This document shows positions 8,867 to 17,122 of a stretch of DNA of 64,000 bases, one piece after another. The number at the start of each line of letters is the position of its first letter. The stretch's first letter is position 1. The notes under the pieces were generated by a model. The model saw only the letters and a program-made list of their open reading frames with translations. It did not search any database and was not told the origin of the DNA. The stretch covers positions 749,234-813,233 of the forward strand of contig NZ_KZ614146.1 in the NCBI RefSeq assembly GCF_002886185.1. The letters are read 5' to 3'. The stretch comes from Salipaludibacillus neizhouensis. Its GTDB lineage: Bacteria > Bacillota > Bacilli > Bacillales > Salisediminibacteriaceae. The position numbers and the translations under genes are program-made.

Positions 8867-9379
8867 CTATTTATCCTTATTAATCTCCCGAATAACATGA
8901 GCTAGCTCCGGAATTATAAGTTCTTTCATTGCGAGCTTCACAGCCCCGGAAGAACCAGGAGTAGAGAAAACAGCTGTTTCTCCTCTTACACCCGCAATTG
9001 CTCTACTCAGCATAGCCGCAGAGCCAATGTCTTTTTCAAAACTTAGATATCGAAAAATCTCCCCAAAGCCAGGAAGGTCTTTATCAAGCATACTTGATAC
9101 AGCTTCATACGTAGTATCACGAAACGTAATGCCTGTACCTCCATTAATTAATAGAGCTTCAATATTTTTATCAAGGTCAGCGTATCTTATTTGCTCCTGG
9201 ATGCTAGTGTAATCATCTTTTACAATTCTATGAGCAGCTACTTTAAATCCAGCCTCTACCAGCATTTCCTTCATAATAGTGCCACTTTTATCTGTTACAA
9301 GAGTTCTAGTATCGGATACCGTTAATATCATACATGATACACTTTTGGGAGCTTCTTTCTTATGTTCTTCTACACTCAT
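8867..9379 (-). CDS. moaB: Molybdopterin adenylyltransferase-like protein MoaB
   Basis: MoaB/Mog-family protein of 170 residues, which adenylates molybdopterin before metal insertion in molybdenum cofactor synthesis. Seen: the N-terminal ILTVSDTRT strand, the NGGTGITFRD phosphate-binding motif near residue 80, GFGEIFR and STPGSSGAV, all diagnostic. The start is preceded by AGGAGAGG. It stands alone on the minus strand, convergent with resE and divergent from the cobalamin adenosyltransferase gene. No other molybdenum cofactor gene is in the window. Confidence 0.93.
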   Translation of the reverse strand: MSVEEHKKEAPKSVSCMILTVSDTRTLVTDKSGTIMKEMLVEAGFKVAAHRIVKDDYTSIQEQIRYADLDKNIEALLINGGTGITFRDTTYEAVSSMLDKDLPGFGEIFRYLSFEKDIGSAAMLSRAIAGVRGETAVFSTPGSSGAVKLAMKELIIPELAHVIREINKDK

Positions 9380-9522
9380 TTATATCCTCTCCTATCACTA
9401 TTATCTTACCGTTGTTAATCGTGTAAGACAAATATAATTAATATTAATACAAGATGATTTGTGACTGTTATAATGTGGAGGAATCAGTTTACAAAACTAA
9501 CATGATTGGATGATGCTAAGAA

Positions 9523-10086
9523 ATGAAAATATACACGAAAAAAGGTGACAAGGGAGAAACGTCTCTTATTGGAAAGCGCGTAAAAAAGACAAATGACAGA
9601 GTAGAGGCTTATGGAACTGTGGATGAATTAAATAGTTTTATTGGTGTGGCTCTTGTATCATTAAAAGTTGATCATTGTCAGGACGTTAAAGATGACTTGT
9701 TAAAAATTCAACATGAGTTATTTGACCTTGGTGGTGACTTAGCTAATGTAACTGCTGAAAAAAAGTGGTCTTTGCAGGAAGATGCGGTAACATACTTAGA
9801 AGCTAAAATTGATGAATATTGGGGTGAAGCGCCTGCATTGAAGAAATTTATTCTTCCTGGAGGAGAGCCATCTGCTGCCCATTTACACGTATGTAGAACA
9901 GTGACTAGAAGAGCGGAAAGATTAACAGTCCGTATCAATGATGATAGTGAAGTTTCTTCCCTTGCTGTAGCTTACTTAAACAGGTTGTCTGATTACTTCT
10001 TTGCTGTTGCAAGAGTGGTTAATGCAAGAGCTAATAAGAGTGACATTTTGTATGAGCGTGGGGGAGACGTGTTTCATACTGAGTAA
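9523..10086 (+). CDS. Corrinoid adenosyltransferase, PduO type
   Basis: ATP:cob(I)alamin adenosyltransferase of 187 residues, which makes adenosylcobalamin (coenzyme B12). It has the N-terminal ATP loop TKKGDKGETSLIG (residues 4-16), YGTVDELNS, and the C-terminal arginine cluster RTVTRRAER with RLSDYFFAVAR. B. subtilis has an equivalent (YvqK) elsewhere. The ribosome site before the ATG is poor. The gene is monocistronic. It may supply the ligand of the cobalamin-binding regulator encoded at 17.1 kb; that link is inference. Confidence 0.92.
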   Translation: MKIYTKKGDKGETSLIGKRVKKTNDRVEAYGTVDELNSFIGVALVSLKVDHCQDVKDDLLKIQHELFDLGGDLANVTAEKKWSLQEDAVTYLEAKIDEYWGEAPALKKFILPGGEPSAAHLHVCRTVTRRAERLTVRINDDSEVSSLAVAYLNRLSDYFFAVARVVNARANKSDILYERGGDVFHTE

Positions 10087-10211
10087 GGATGAGATATGGT
10101 TTTCACGAGGGTTGTGTTACCAGCGGAAAGCTTCCACCAGAAGCAGCATTTAGCACCTCTATTTGAAGCAAATCAATGATCATTAAGAAAAACAGTGATA
10201 ATACATTAAAA

Positions 10212-10246
10212 AGGCACTGGAAGAGTTAAATCTCTTTTCAGTGCCT
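10212..10246 (-). terminator. Terminator between convergent genes
   Basis: AGGCACTG..AGAG pairs with CTCT..CAGTGCCT around a six-base loop. The T-run lies on the minus-strand side (CCTTTTTAATG), so it serves the lipoprotein gene and may also stop plus-strand transcription. Confidence 0.75.
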
Positions 10247-10259
10247 GGAAATAAAGATA

Positions 10260-11108
10260 TTATAGGTTTATCGTGACGTCAGCTTCTTCACGAAGTCTTT
10301 CGATTAATGTTTGATACACTTCTGATTCTTTTTGGCTTTTCAGTTGTTTTTCAATTTCAGGTTTTACTTCATCAAAAGATGGTATTTCTACTTCTTCACT
10401 ATTTTCGTCACTCATTTGCTCTTGCTGGGCAACGATTTGATCATAATACTCTTGTAGCTCTTCTTCTGTTGGCTCAATGTCACCAGCCTCGCTAGCAATA
10501 AGTTGATCAACTTTTACTTGCATTTCAAGTTGAGTCATTATTTCTTCTTCTTCCATGCCTTGTTCTTGCATAAGAGTCATGAATTCTTCTTTTGATTCTA
10601 ATTGAAATTGAGTTGCTAACTCCTCAAGTGTTTCGTCAATTTCTTCTTGTGAAGCTTCAAAGCCAGCATTTTCAGCTTCCTGTATAAGTAGTTCTGTACC
10701 AATCATACTTTCTGCAACCTGAGTCTTTAGCTGATCCTGGTCAAGTTCTTGACCTGACATCTGTGACTGCATTGCAATTTGCTGGAACTGTCCTTCGTAA
10801 GTCGTTACGAATTCTTCTTTTGCTATCTCTTCACCATTGACTTCTGCAACTACATCAGGAATACCTTCTAAGTCAGGTTCAGGCATTGCAGCCTCTGTTT
10901 CTGGATCTACAGCGGCCTCATTATCTTCTGCAGGTACTTCTTCTGTGTTAGTTGCCTCATTTTCTTCTGTAGCGGTTTCATTGTTATTTGCCCCGTTATT
11001 TGTTGTATTATTTTCGGTTTCATTGCCACCACATGCTGCAAGGAGAAGTACCCCAGCTAAAGGAATAGCCAAAAAAGTTTTTCTAGTAAATCTTTTCATT
11101 GCTGTCAT
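10260..11108 (-). CDS. Acidic lipoprotein with SurA-like N-terminal chaperone domain
   Basis: Predicted lipoprotein of about 282 residues: a basic N-terminus, a hydrophobic stretch and the lipobox LLLAAC, then an Asn/Glu/Thr-rich acidic linker of about 60 residues. The body begins with the VAEVNGEEI pattern of SurA/PrsA foldases and continues as long acidic helices to the end. No parvulin (PpiC) rotamase domain is present, so this is not a complete PrsA. A role as an extracytoplasmic chaperone is inference. ATG 11108 sits three bases after AAAGG; an ATG at 11099 or a TTG at 11111 are alternatives. It is convergent with the adenosyltransferase gene. Confidence 0.8.
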   Translation of the reverse strand: MTAMKRFTRKTFLAIPLAGVLLLAACGGNETENNTTNNGANNNETATEENEATNTEEVPAEDNEAAVDPETEAAMPEPDLEGIPDVVAEVNGEEIAKEEFVTTYEGQFQQIAMQSQMSGQELDQDQLKTQVAESMIGTELLIQEAENAGFEASQEEIDETLEELATQFQLESKEEFMTLMQEQGMEEEEIMTQLEMQVKVDQLIASEAGDIEPTEEELQEYYDQIVAQQEQMSDENSEEVEIPSFDEVKPEIEKQLKSQKESEVYQTLIERLREEADVTINL

Positions 11109-11363
11109 CAACCTTTCTAATTCTCAGTTCTATTATTTTATACTTTGACTACTGTACCACGAAAAGAGAGCTAATTCAATTTTTAAAATTTATAATTAGA
11201 CATACTGTATTGAATTCTGTAGTCTTTACTGAAGTAATTTGAAAAGCTTGCATGTATCTTTGCGTCATCCAGTTATATCCATGATAATTAAATAAATAAG
11301 AGAAGTAACTCTTAAGGAGTTATAATATTGTCCTTCATTTTGGATTTCTATGAAAAAGTGAGA

Positions 11364-11392
11364 TTGTATATTTGCTAAAAAAACGCTACAAT
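11364..11392 (+). promoter_or_regulatory. Putative sigma-A promoter of the GntR gene
   Basis: TTGTAT and TACAAT with 17-base spacing, about 60 bases before the regulator start. It is the only clear signal I see in the 342-base gap between the divergent lipoprotein and GntR genes. Confidence 0.5.
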
Positions 11393-11450
11393 TTAAGTAA
11401 TTAATCGCTTTATCGACTATTCCTAAGAAACGTGAAATGAGGCGCTAAAT

Positions 11451-12146
11451 TTGATAAAACAAGTGAAATCTAAAAAGATATATGAGCTGGTGGCGGAACA
11501 ATTAACCGAGATGATAATAAGTGGTGAGTATGAACCGGGTCATCGGCTATCTTCTGTGGAAAAACTAGCGGCAGAGTTCGATGTTGGTAGATCAGCTATA
11601 AGAGAGGCTTTAAGTGCTTTAAATGCGATGGGATTAATTGAAATTCACCAAGGAGAAGGGACTTTTGTCAAAAAAAATAATTATGACATTTCAAAGAAAC
11701 TAATACCAACGATTATGGTCAAAGAAGATCTTCGTCAACTATTTGAAGTGAGAAAACTAAATGAGACTGGTGCAGCATCTATCGCTGCTTTGAATCGGAC
11801 AGATGAGGATCTCGGGAGAATGTCATCTATATTAAACAATATGGGTCTGTCCTACGGAAATGGGGAATTAGGTGAGAAAGGGGATATTGATTTTCATATG
11901 GCCATAGTGAGAGCGACGAATAATCCAATGCTAGAAAGGCTGATGGAGACGATATCAAGTACAGTACAAGAATCGATGAAGGAAGCCAGACAAGTATTTT
12001 TGTACTCTAATCGACAAAAAATGAAGCTACTCCACATAGAACATCAAGCGATTTATGAAGCAATTAAAAACAAAAATGCTGAGAAAGCTTTCAACCTAAT
12101 GATGAGTCATATTACGGGTGTTGAAAAGGAACTCTTTATTAAATAG
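11451..12146 (+). CDS. GntR-family transcriptional regulator, FadR/FCD subgroup
   Basis: Regulator of 231 residues with a winged-helix DNA-binding domain at about 8-75 (SSVEKLAAEF, RSAIREALSAL, IHQGEGTFV) and an all-helical FCD ligand-binding domain at about 90-225. Candidate metal ligands of the FCD pocket are present in DFHMAIV and in the C-terminal H-x2-H and SHI segments. The start is TTG, eight bases after ATGAGG. FCD regulators usually sense carboxylic acids such as lactate, gluconate or fatty acids; no metabolic gene lies next to it, so its target is unknown. LutR-like control is one possibility. Confidence 0.85.
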   Translation: MIKQVKSKKIYELVAEQLTEMIISGEYEPGHRLSSVEKLAAEFDVGRSAIREALSALNAMGLIEIHQGEGTFVKKNNYDISKKLIPTIMVKEDLRQLFEVRKLNETGAASIAALNRTDEDLGRMSSILNNMGLSYGNGELGEKGDIDFHMAIVRATNNPMLERLMETISSTVQESMKEARQVFLYSNRQKMKLLHIEHQAIYEAIKNKNAEKAFNLMMSHITGVEKELFIK

Positions 12147-12296
12147 CGTTTTAAAATCATTTTGAAGAAAAATCTGTGAGTTTGTTGTGCAGGGACGCTC
12201 CAAGTAAGTATCAACAAATATTAGCTTGATGAGACCGAAGCGTGACCTTTGAAACAAAGACAAACAGAGGATCTCAGTAGTATAAATGTGGATTAA

Positions 12297-12325
12297 AAAA
12301 CCACCGGAAATATAACGGTGGTTTT
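12297..12325. terminator. Bidirectional terminator between gntR and fer
   Basis: AAAACCACCG pairs with CGGTGGTTTT around a nine-base loop, with A- and T-runs on both sides, so it suits both convergent genes. Confidence 0.8.
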
Positions 12326-12332
12326 TAAAAAC

Positions 12333-12656
<324 letters not shown>

Positions 12657-12888
12657 TCAAGAACAACTCTCTAGGGTGAAAATTATTCTTATCTTTTCAT
12701 TGTAAAGGTAATGACATGACATTTCAATAGTTAAAAATAAGCTCTAACACTTAAATGATAGGCTTTTTTTGGATCGGATGTGCAATAAAACTGAACTATC
12801 ACTTCGTCTAAAAACAACATTTAATAAAAATTAGTACCGAAAGGAGGACATTAAAATAAATTTTCTACAGTATATTCTTTTATTAGCC

Positions 12889-13923
12889 GTGTATCGGATG
12901 CAAGGAGAAAAAACATTAAATGGTGTAATACATCTATTAAAGGGAAAGAGATCAGCACAGACTATTCAAGATATTTCCTTGTTTCAATGTGAAGATATTA
13001 CAGCTTCCCTTAAAAGATATTCATTCCAAGAACTCAAAAACTTGAGCCACCAAATGAAAAATAAAAATATGCTTGAAGAGTGTTCTCTTAACACAGTTTC
13101 ATTAACTGCTGAAGGATGCCTTAAATTAAAAGAGCTATCCGCGGTTTATCATTTCCCAACGGAATTTAACGGTTTGAAATACGAATGGAATCATGTGGCT
13201 GCTTCATTCTGGGAAGACTTATCTTTACTTGTTCAAACCGTATCTCATTTAAAGGATAATAATTATCGATTCCTTCCCGTGTCGGTAAAGAAGCAATCCC
13301 AGCAACAAGTAAAACAATTATTGAAAACCAATGGATCAATTGTTGATATAGGACAAGCTTTGGTAAAAGATTTAAAACAAATACTACATTTATCTTCAGA
13401 TCAAAAAGCAAATTTATTTGTGAAAAAATTGACATCCAGCCAACGAACCGGTCGTACTTATTCCCAATTGTCGATGCCTTTTCAGCAGGATCCGCACTAT
13501 ACCGAAATTATATTTTGGGCTATTGTACATCAGATTATTACTAAGGTTAGTCAAACTCCAGAAGAATATTCTATCCTTCCCATATTGTTGCCGTTGGAGA
13601 TGAAGGAACAGCTGGTTACAGATACTGCAAGAAAAACAAAAGAGCATTTAGATAAAGGGTTGGATCTGCAGAGGATTGCCAATGCTAGAGGATTAAAGAT
13701 AAGTACGATAGAAGATCATATTGTTGAATTATCCATTCATGACCCTGGCTTTAACACAAACGTTTTTATAACGGAGGAAGCGAAACTGCTCATTCAACAA
13801 ACGGCTGATTTGTTACAAACAACCAGACTGAAACCAATAAAAGACAATCTTGGGGATAGATTTTCCTACTTTCAGATTCGAGTAGCATTATCGCAAAAAC
13901 TGAAAGGGGTTGTAAGAACTTGA
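12889..13923 (+). CDS. ypbB: YpbB-like helix-turn-helix protein
   Basis: Protein of at least 344 residues, always found directly before the RecS helicase gene in Bacillus and possibly its partner. The C-terminal third has a predicted helix-turn-helix of the type attached to RecQ helicases (DLQRIANARGLKISTIEDHI, about 260-280). No catalytic motif was seen. The start is uncertain: GTG 12889 has no ribosome site, whereas a strong AAGGAGG at 12841-12847 leads eight bases later to an AUA codon at 12856 that opens the same frame with INFLQYILL. The true N-terminus may be eleven residues longer. It overlaps recS by four bases. Confidence 0.75.
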   Translation: MYRMQGEKTLNGVIHLLKGKRSAQTIQDISLFQCEDITASLKRYSFQELKNLSHQMKNKNMLEECSLNTVSLTAEGCLKLKELSAVYHFPTEFNGLKYEWNHVAASFWEDLSLLVQTVSHLKDNNYRFLPVSVKKQSQQQVKQLLKTNGSIVDIGQALVKDLKQILHLSSDQKANLFVKKLTSSQRTGRTYSQLSMPFQQDPHYTEIIFWAIVHQIITKVSQTPEEYSILPILLPLEMKEQLVTDTARKTKEHLDKGLDLQRIANARGLKISTIEDHIVELSIHDPGFNTNVFITEEAKLLIQQTADLLQTTRLKPIKDNLGDRFSYFQIRVALSQKLKGVVRT

Positions 13924-15458
13924 GCAATTTAGATGCTACATTAAAAAATTTATTTGGTTTTGATACCTTCCGGGAAGGTCAACGAGAAATTATCGAAGCT
14001 GTAATGAATCAGCAGGATGTTTTAGCTATCCTTCCAACAGGAAGAGGAAAAACGCTGTGTTATCATTTACCGTCGTTAATTCTCGGAGGTTTGACGCTCG
14101 TTATTTCTCCCTTAGTTTCATTAATGGAGGATCAGGTCACCCAGATGAAGGCTAGTGGGAATAAAAGAGTAGCTCATTTGAGTAGTTTGCTTAATCAACA
14201 AGAAAAACAAGATCTTATGATGGGATTGGGCAACCTAGATTTATTATTCCTCTCCCCTGAAATGGCATCCCTTCCGTTTGTGAAACGAGCTCTCGTAAGA
14301 CAAAAAATAACTTTATTTGTTATTGATGAAGCTCATTGTATCTCACACTGGGGACATGAATTCCGCACAGATTATTTACGCTTGAACAGCCTTCGAAGTT
14401 CACTAGGAAATCCATCTTGCCTGGCGTTGACTGCTACGGCAACACCACTCGTGGAAAAGGATATCCGGGGGCAACTCAAAATGGAAAACGAAGTAGTTAT
14501 ACGTTATCCAGTTAATCGAGAAAATATTTATATTGGAATCGAAGAAGTAGCAAGCGTTCAAGAAAAACACGCGCTGCTAATTGCTAGAATAAATCAAGTT
14601 GAAACACCGGCTATTATTTATACGGGTACAAGGCAGGAGACGGAAAGGATTGCTGGGCTTTTGAAAAGAGAAACAAATTTCGAAAGTTCCTTTTATCACG
14701 GAGGGCTGACAAAAGAAGATCGATTGCTTATTCAACATCAGTTTATTCATGATGAGCTAGATATTATCTGCTGTACGAATGCTTTTGGAATGGGGATTAA
14801 TAAGTCTAATGTGAGAACGGTTATACACTTACACTTACCTTCATCTATAGAGCAATATGTGCAAGAGATAGGAAGAGCAGGTAGAGACCAATCACAAAGT
14901 ACCGCTTTACTAATTTATCAGCCTGAAGATCATCTATTACCTCTTTCTTTTATTGAGAACGAATTTCCTGATGATGATTTACTCAATCACTTATCCGATG
15001 AAAGTGATTTTTCTCATTATTCTTTAGAGGAGTTACGCAACTTTTATCAATTAGACGATAACAGCTACAGAATGTTGCATTATTACCTCGATCAGGAAAA
15101 TTTGATTGAGGAAGGAAACTTGCAACTAAATGAACAACAACAGCATGTTATTAAGAAATTACGTGTTAAGTTTCAAACAAGAAAAAAAGAGAAAATTCTA
15201 CAATTAGAGAGAATAAAATCTTTTGTTTTATCTCGGACGTGCTTGCGTAGGTATGTGTCCCATTATTTTGAAGAAGAAATCTTGGTTTTACCAGAATTCT
15301 GCTGTTCTCAATGTCAACTGACAGAAACGTATTTAAAGGAAATAGATAGTATTAATTACAACGTGAGATCAGAAAGGTCGATTCACAAGGAAAGTGATTG
15401 GTCGAAAGAGTTAGAGAACATGTTGATCACAAACGCTGGAGGTCTTTATGGGAAATAA
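13920..15458 (+). CDS. recS: ATP-dependent DNA helicase RecS (short RecQ family)
   Basis: Superfamily 2 3'-5' helicase of 512 residues. Motifs in order: ATP loop LPTGRGKTLCYH (about 38-49), DEAHC, TATAT, then GMGINKSNVRTVIH and the arginine-finger motif QEIGRAGRD. The RecQ zinc-binding region follows with C...CCSQC near residue 470. The HRDC domain of full RecQ is absent, as in B. subtilis RecS, which acts in recombinational repair and interacts with replication restart proteins. The TTG start overlaps the ypbB stop, with AAAGGGG upstream. Confidence 0.92.
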   Translation: MSNLDATLKNLFGFDTFREGQREIIEAVMNQQDVLAILPTGRGKTLCYHLPSLILGGLTLVISPLVSLMEDQVTQMKASGNKRVAHLSSLLNQQEKQDLMMGLGNLDLLFLSPEMASLPFVKRALVRQKITLFVIDEAHCISHWGHEFRTDYLRLNSLRSSLGNPSCLALTATATPLVEKDIRGQLKMENEVVIRYPVNRENIYIGIEEVASVQEKHALLIARINQVETPAIIYTGTRQETERIAGLLKRETNFESSFYHGGLTKEDRLLIQHQFIHDELDIICCTNAFGMGINKSNVRTVIHLHLPSSIEQYVQEIGRAGRDQSQSTALLIYQPEDHLLPLSFIENEFPDDDLLNHLSDESDFSHYSLEELRNFYQLDDNSYRMLHYYLDQENLIEEGNLQLNEQQQHVIKKLRVKFQTRKKEKILQLERIKSFVLSRTCLRRYVSHYFEEEILVLPEFCCSQCQLTETYLKEIDSINYNVRSERSIHKESDWSKELENMLITNAGGLYGK

Positions 15459-16023
15459 ACAGAGTGAACTCATAAAGACACTCACAGATAAAGAGCTGTT
15501 ACAAAATCTGTATTTAACTCAATTGACAATATTAGTGATTGGCATTGTCATTAGTAAATGGCTAACAGGGAGATGGTTTAGCCCTTTGGATAACATTCAT
15601 TTCCAAATAGAACACATCTTAATGGGTTTTGTTATTGGTTTGTCAGTTGTTTTTTTAGAATTAATTTTATATAAAATTTTGCCTAGTTCTTGGTTTGATG
15701 ATGGTGGAATTAATTCACGGATATTCTTAAAAAGGTCTCCCTTGCATATTTTAGTACTTACAGTTGTCATTGCTTTTAGCGAGGAATTTTTATTTCGCGG
15801 GGTTCTACAAACAAACTTTGGTTTATGGATTGCATCATTTTTATTTGCAATTATTCATATACGCTATTTGTCTAATCTATTTTTATTTTCTTTTACTGTA
15901 TTACTAAGCATTTCACTGGGTTTTTTATATTATTTTACAGACAATCTATTAACAGTTATTGTTGCACATTTTACAATTGATTTTATACTTGGATTAATGA
16001 TCAGATACTCGAAAATAAAATAG
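15448..16023 (+). CDS. ypbD: CPBP-family intramembrane metalloprotease YpbD
   Basis: Membrane protein of 191 residues with the CPBP (Abi/CAAX protease) fold. Motif 1 is FSEEFLFRGVLQ (EExxxR), motif 2 FAIIHIRYL and motif 3 HFTIDFILG, giving the expected glutamate and histidine active-site set. At least four hydrophobic segments are visible. The substrate is unknown. The start overlaps recS by eleven bases, with GGAGG five bases upstream. The same order, recS-ypbD, is kept in B. subtilis. Confidence 0.88.
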   Translation: MGNKQSELIKTLTDKELLQNLYLTQLTILVIGIVISKWLTGRWFSPLDNIHFQIEHILMGFVIGLSVVFLELILYKILPSSWFDDGGINSRIFLKRSPLHILVLTVVIAFSEEFLFRGVLQTNFGLWIASFLFAIIHIRYLSNLFLFSFTVLLSISLGFLYYFTDNLLTVIVAHFTIDFILGLMIRYSKIK

Positions 16024-16116
16024 CACATAAATGAAAAATGCTTATTCCGGAATGAAGCGTATAATGATACTCTTATGATAGATGTAGAGGAATGGATTAA
16101 AGAGGTGATTTTAGTT

Positions 16117-16368
16117 GTGAAGAATCATACAAGTGAAAAAGAGTTGGAAAATCAATCGCATGAAGACGATACATCCGCAACTTTGGACGTTCAGGAATTT
16201 CCGCCAAGAAGTGAAGCACATCGTCGCAAAGATAAACGGAAATCACGCGTGCAAAAGAAAAAAAAGAAAAAAATGATAAGATTTCCTTTAGTTCGAATCT
16301 TGTTGATTTTATTTTTATTTTTAGTAGCTGCAATGGTTACATACCCTATATGGATTCAAAGGCTTTAA
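16117..16368 (+). CDS. Small single-pass membrane protein (YpbE-like, lacking LysM)
   Basis: Protein of 83 residues: acidic/polar N-terminus, a very basic stretch of lysines and arginines near 45-58, then one membrane helix and only four residues outside. By position and layout it matches the N-terminal half of B. subtilis YpbE, which continues into an extracellular LysM peptidoglycan-binding domain; here a stop follows the helix and no LysM coding is found downstream. GTG 16117 is chosen for the GAGGTG nine bases upstream; ATG 16075 would add 14 residues. It may be a remnant or a functional short form. Confidence 0.65.
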   Translation: MKNHTSEKELENQSHEDDTSATLDVQEFPPRSEAHRRKDKRKSRVQKKKKKKMIRFPLVRILLILFLFLVAAMVTYPIWIQRL

Positions 16369-16448
16369 TTTGATTCGTGATAATAGTTGAATCAATGATG
16401 CTATATTTCTCTCCTTCTTCATATGCTTAGATAGAAAGGAGAGAGTTT

Positions 16449-16862
16449 ATGTTGGATTCATTAAATAAAAATCAATCAATGGAAGTATATCTTGTTAATG
16501 CGATAATAAAAGCTAAGGAAAAAGAAACGAAGGCACAAAAAAAACTTGTACGAGCCGGGGTCTATCTTCTTGGTATTTTAGGATTATCGGTAGTATATTT
16601 GTACGTTAGATGGATGGATACCTACTATGTTTCTCAATTAATTGCCGATCCTATTATATTAGTGTTCATCTTGGCTATTGGATTAATGTTTGTTAATCTA
16701 AACAATAAAAAATTTTCATTCGAAAAGGCAGAAAGTGATTTTGACCGATTGAAAGAAGATCTGATTGATCGTTCATATGATATTTGGAGCACTAAAGAAA
16801 AGCAAACAGAAGTATATAAAAGATTAAAAGAAGAACATGATATTAATCTTTTTCATAAATAA
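16449..16862 (+). CDS. ypbF: YpbF, DUF2663 membrane protein
   Basis: Protein of 137 residues with two membrane helices (about 32-52 and 66-84) between a charged N-terminus and a cytoplasmic C-terminal coiled region rich in Glu/Lys. The layout and place in the ypb cluster match YpbF (DUF2663) of B. subtilis; the function is unknown. A strong AAGGAGAGAG precedes the ATG. A long palindromic terminator follows at once. Confidence 0.8.
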   Translation: MLDSLNKNQSMEVYLVNAIIKAKEKETKAQKKLVRAGVYLLGILGLSVVYLYVRWMDTYYVSQLIADPIILVFILAIGLMFVNLNNKKFSFEKAESDFDRLKEDLIDRSYDIWSTKEKQTEVYKRLKEEHDINLFHK

Positions 16863-16869
16863 TTTTGGG

Positions 16870-16909
16870 TTGTGTCAAAGGTCTGCAGACTTTTTGACAC
16901 AATCTTTTT
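16870..16909 (+). terminator. Terminator after ypbF
   Basis: TTGTGTCAAA pairs with TTTGACACAA; the loop is itself the palindrome GTCTGCAGAC. TCTTTTTT follows. A very stable intrinsic terminator. Confidence 0.85.
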
Positions 16910-16922
16910 TGGTATTATTTTT

Positions 16923-16952
16923 TAGGCGGACAATGCTTCTGACTCTTCGGAG
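16923..16952 (+). repeat. Degenerate copy of the GC-rich intergenic element
   Basis: TAGGCGGAC, TGCTTC and CTC..CGG occur in the same order as in the complete element at 21.4 kb, with the middle missing. Weak similarity only. Confidence 0.3.
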
Positions 16953-17027
16953 TAGTATTTAGCTTGTTTTAGAAACCAATTTCAAGTTTTTGATCAAGGA
17001 TGAAATATCGGCGAACCATTTTCGTTA

Positions 17028-17068
17028 CCTGTACAAACATTGTACGGGTTTTACACAATAATTAGAAT
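17028..17068 (+). promoter_or_regulatory. Autoregulatory promoter/operator of the cobalamin MerR gene
   Basis: TTGTAC (17040) and TAGAAT (17063) are 17 bases apart and form a sigma-A promoter. Overlapping the -35 are two TGTAC(A/G) half-sites that start exactly 11 bases apart (17030 and 17041); they also read as a dyad, CC-GTACAA and TTGTAC-GG. MerR-type cobalamin regulators of the CarH class bind direct repeats of one helical turn, so binding here should block RNA polymerase. The role is inferred. Confidence 0.6.
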
Positions 17069-17122
17069 AACGTATACTTGATATTATTATCTTTATACTT
17101 AGAACGAAGTAGGTGAACGGAT

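Noticed and set aside
10837-11148. Plus-strand open frame opposite the lipoprotein gene, rich in Ser/Ala/Val
   Set aside because: Low-complexity shadow of the acidic linker; the minus-strand lipobox and foldase pattern are convincing.
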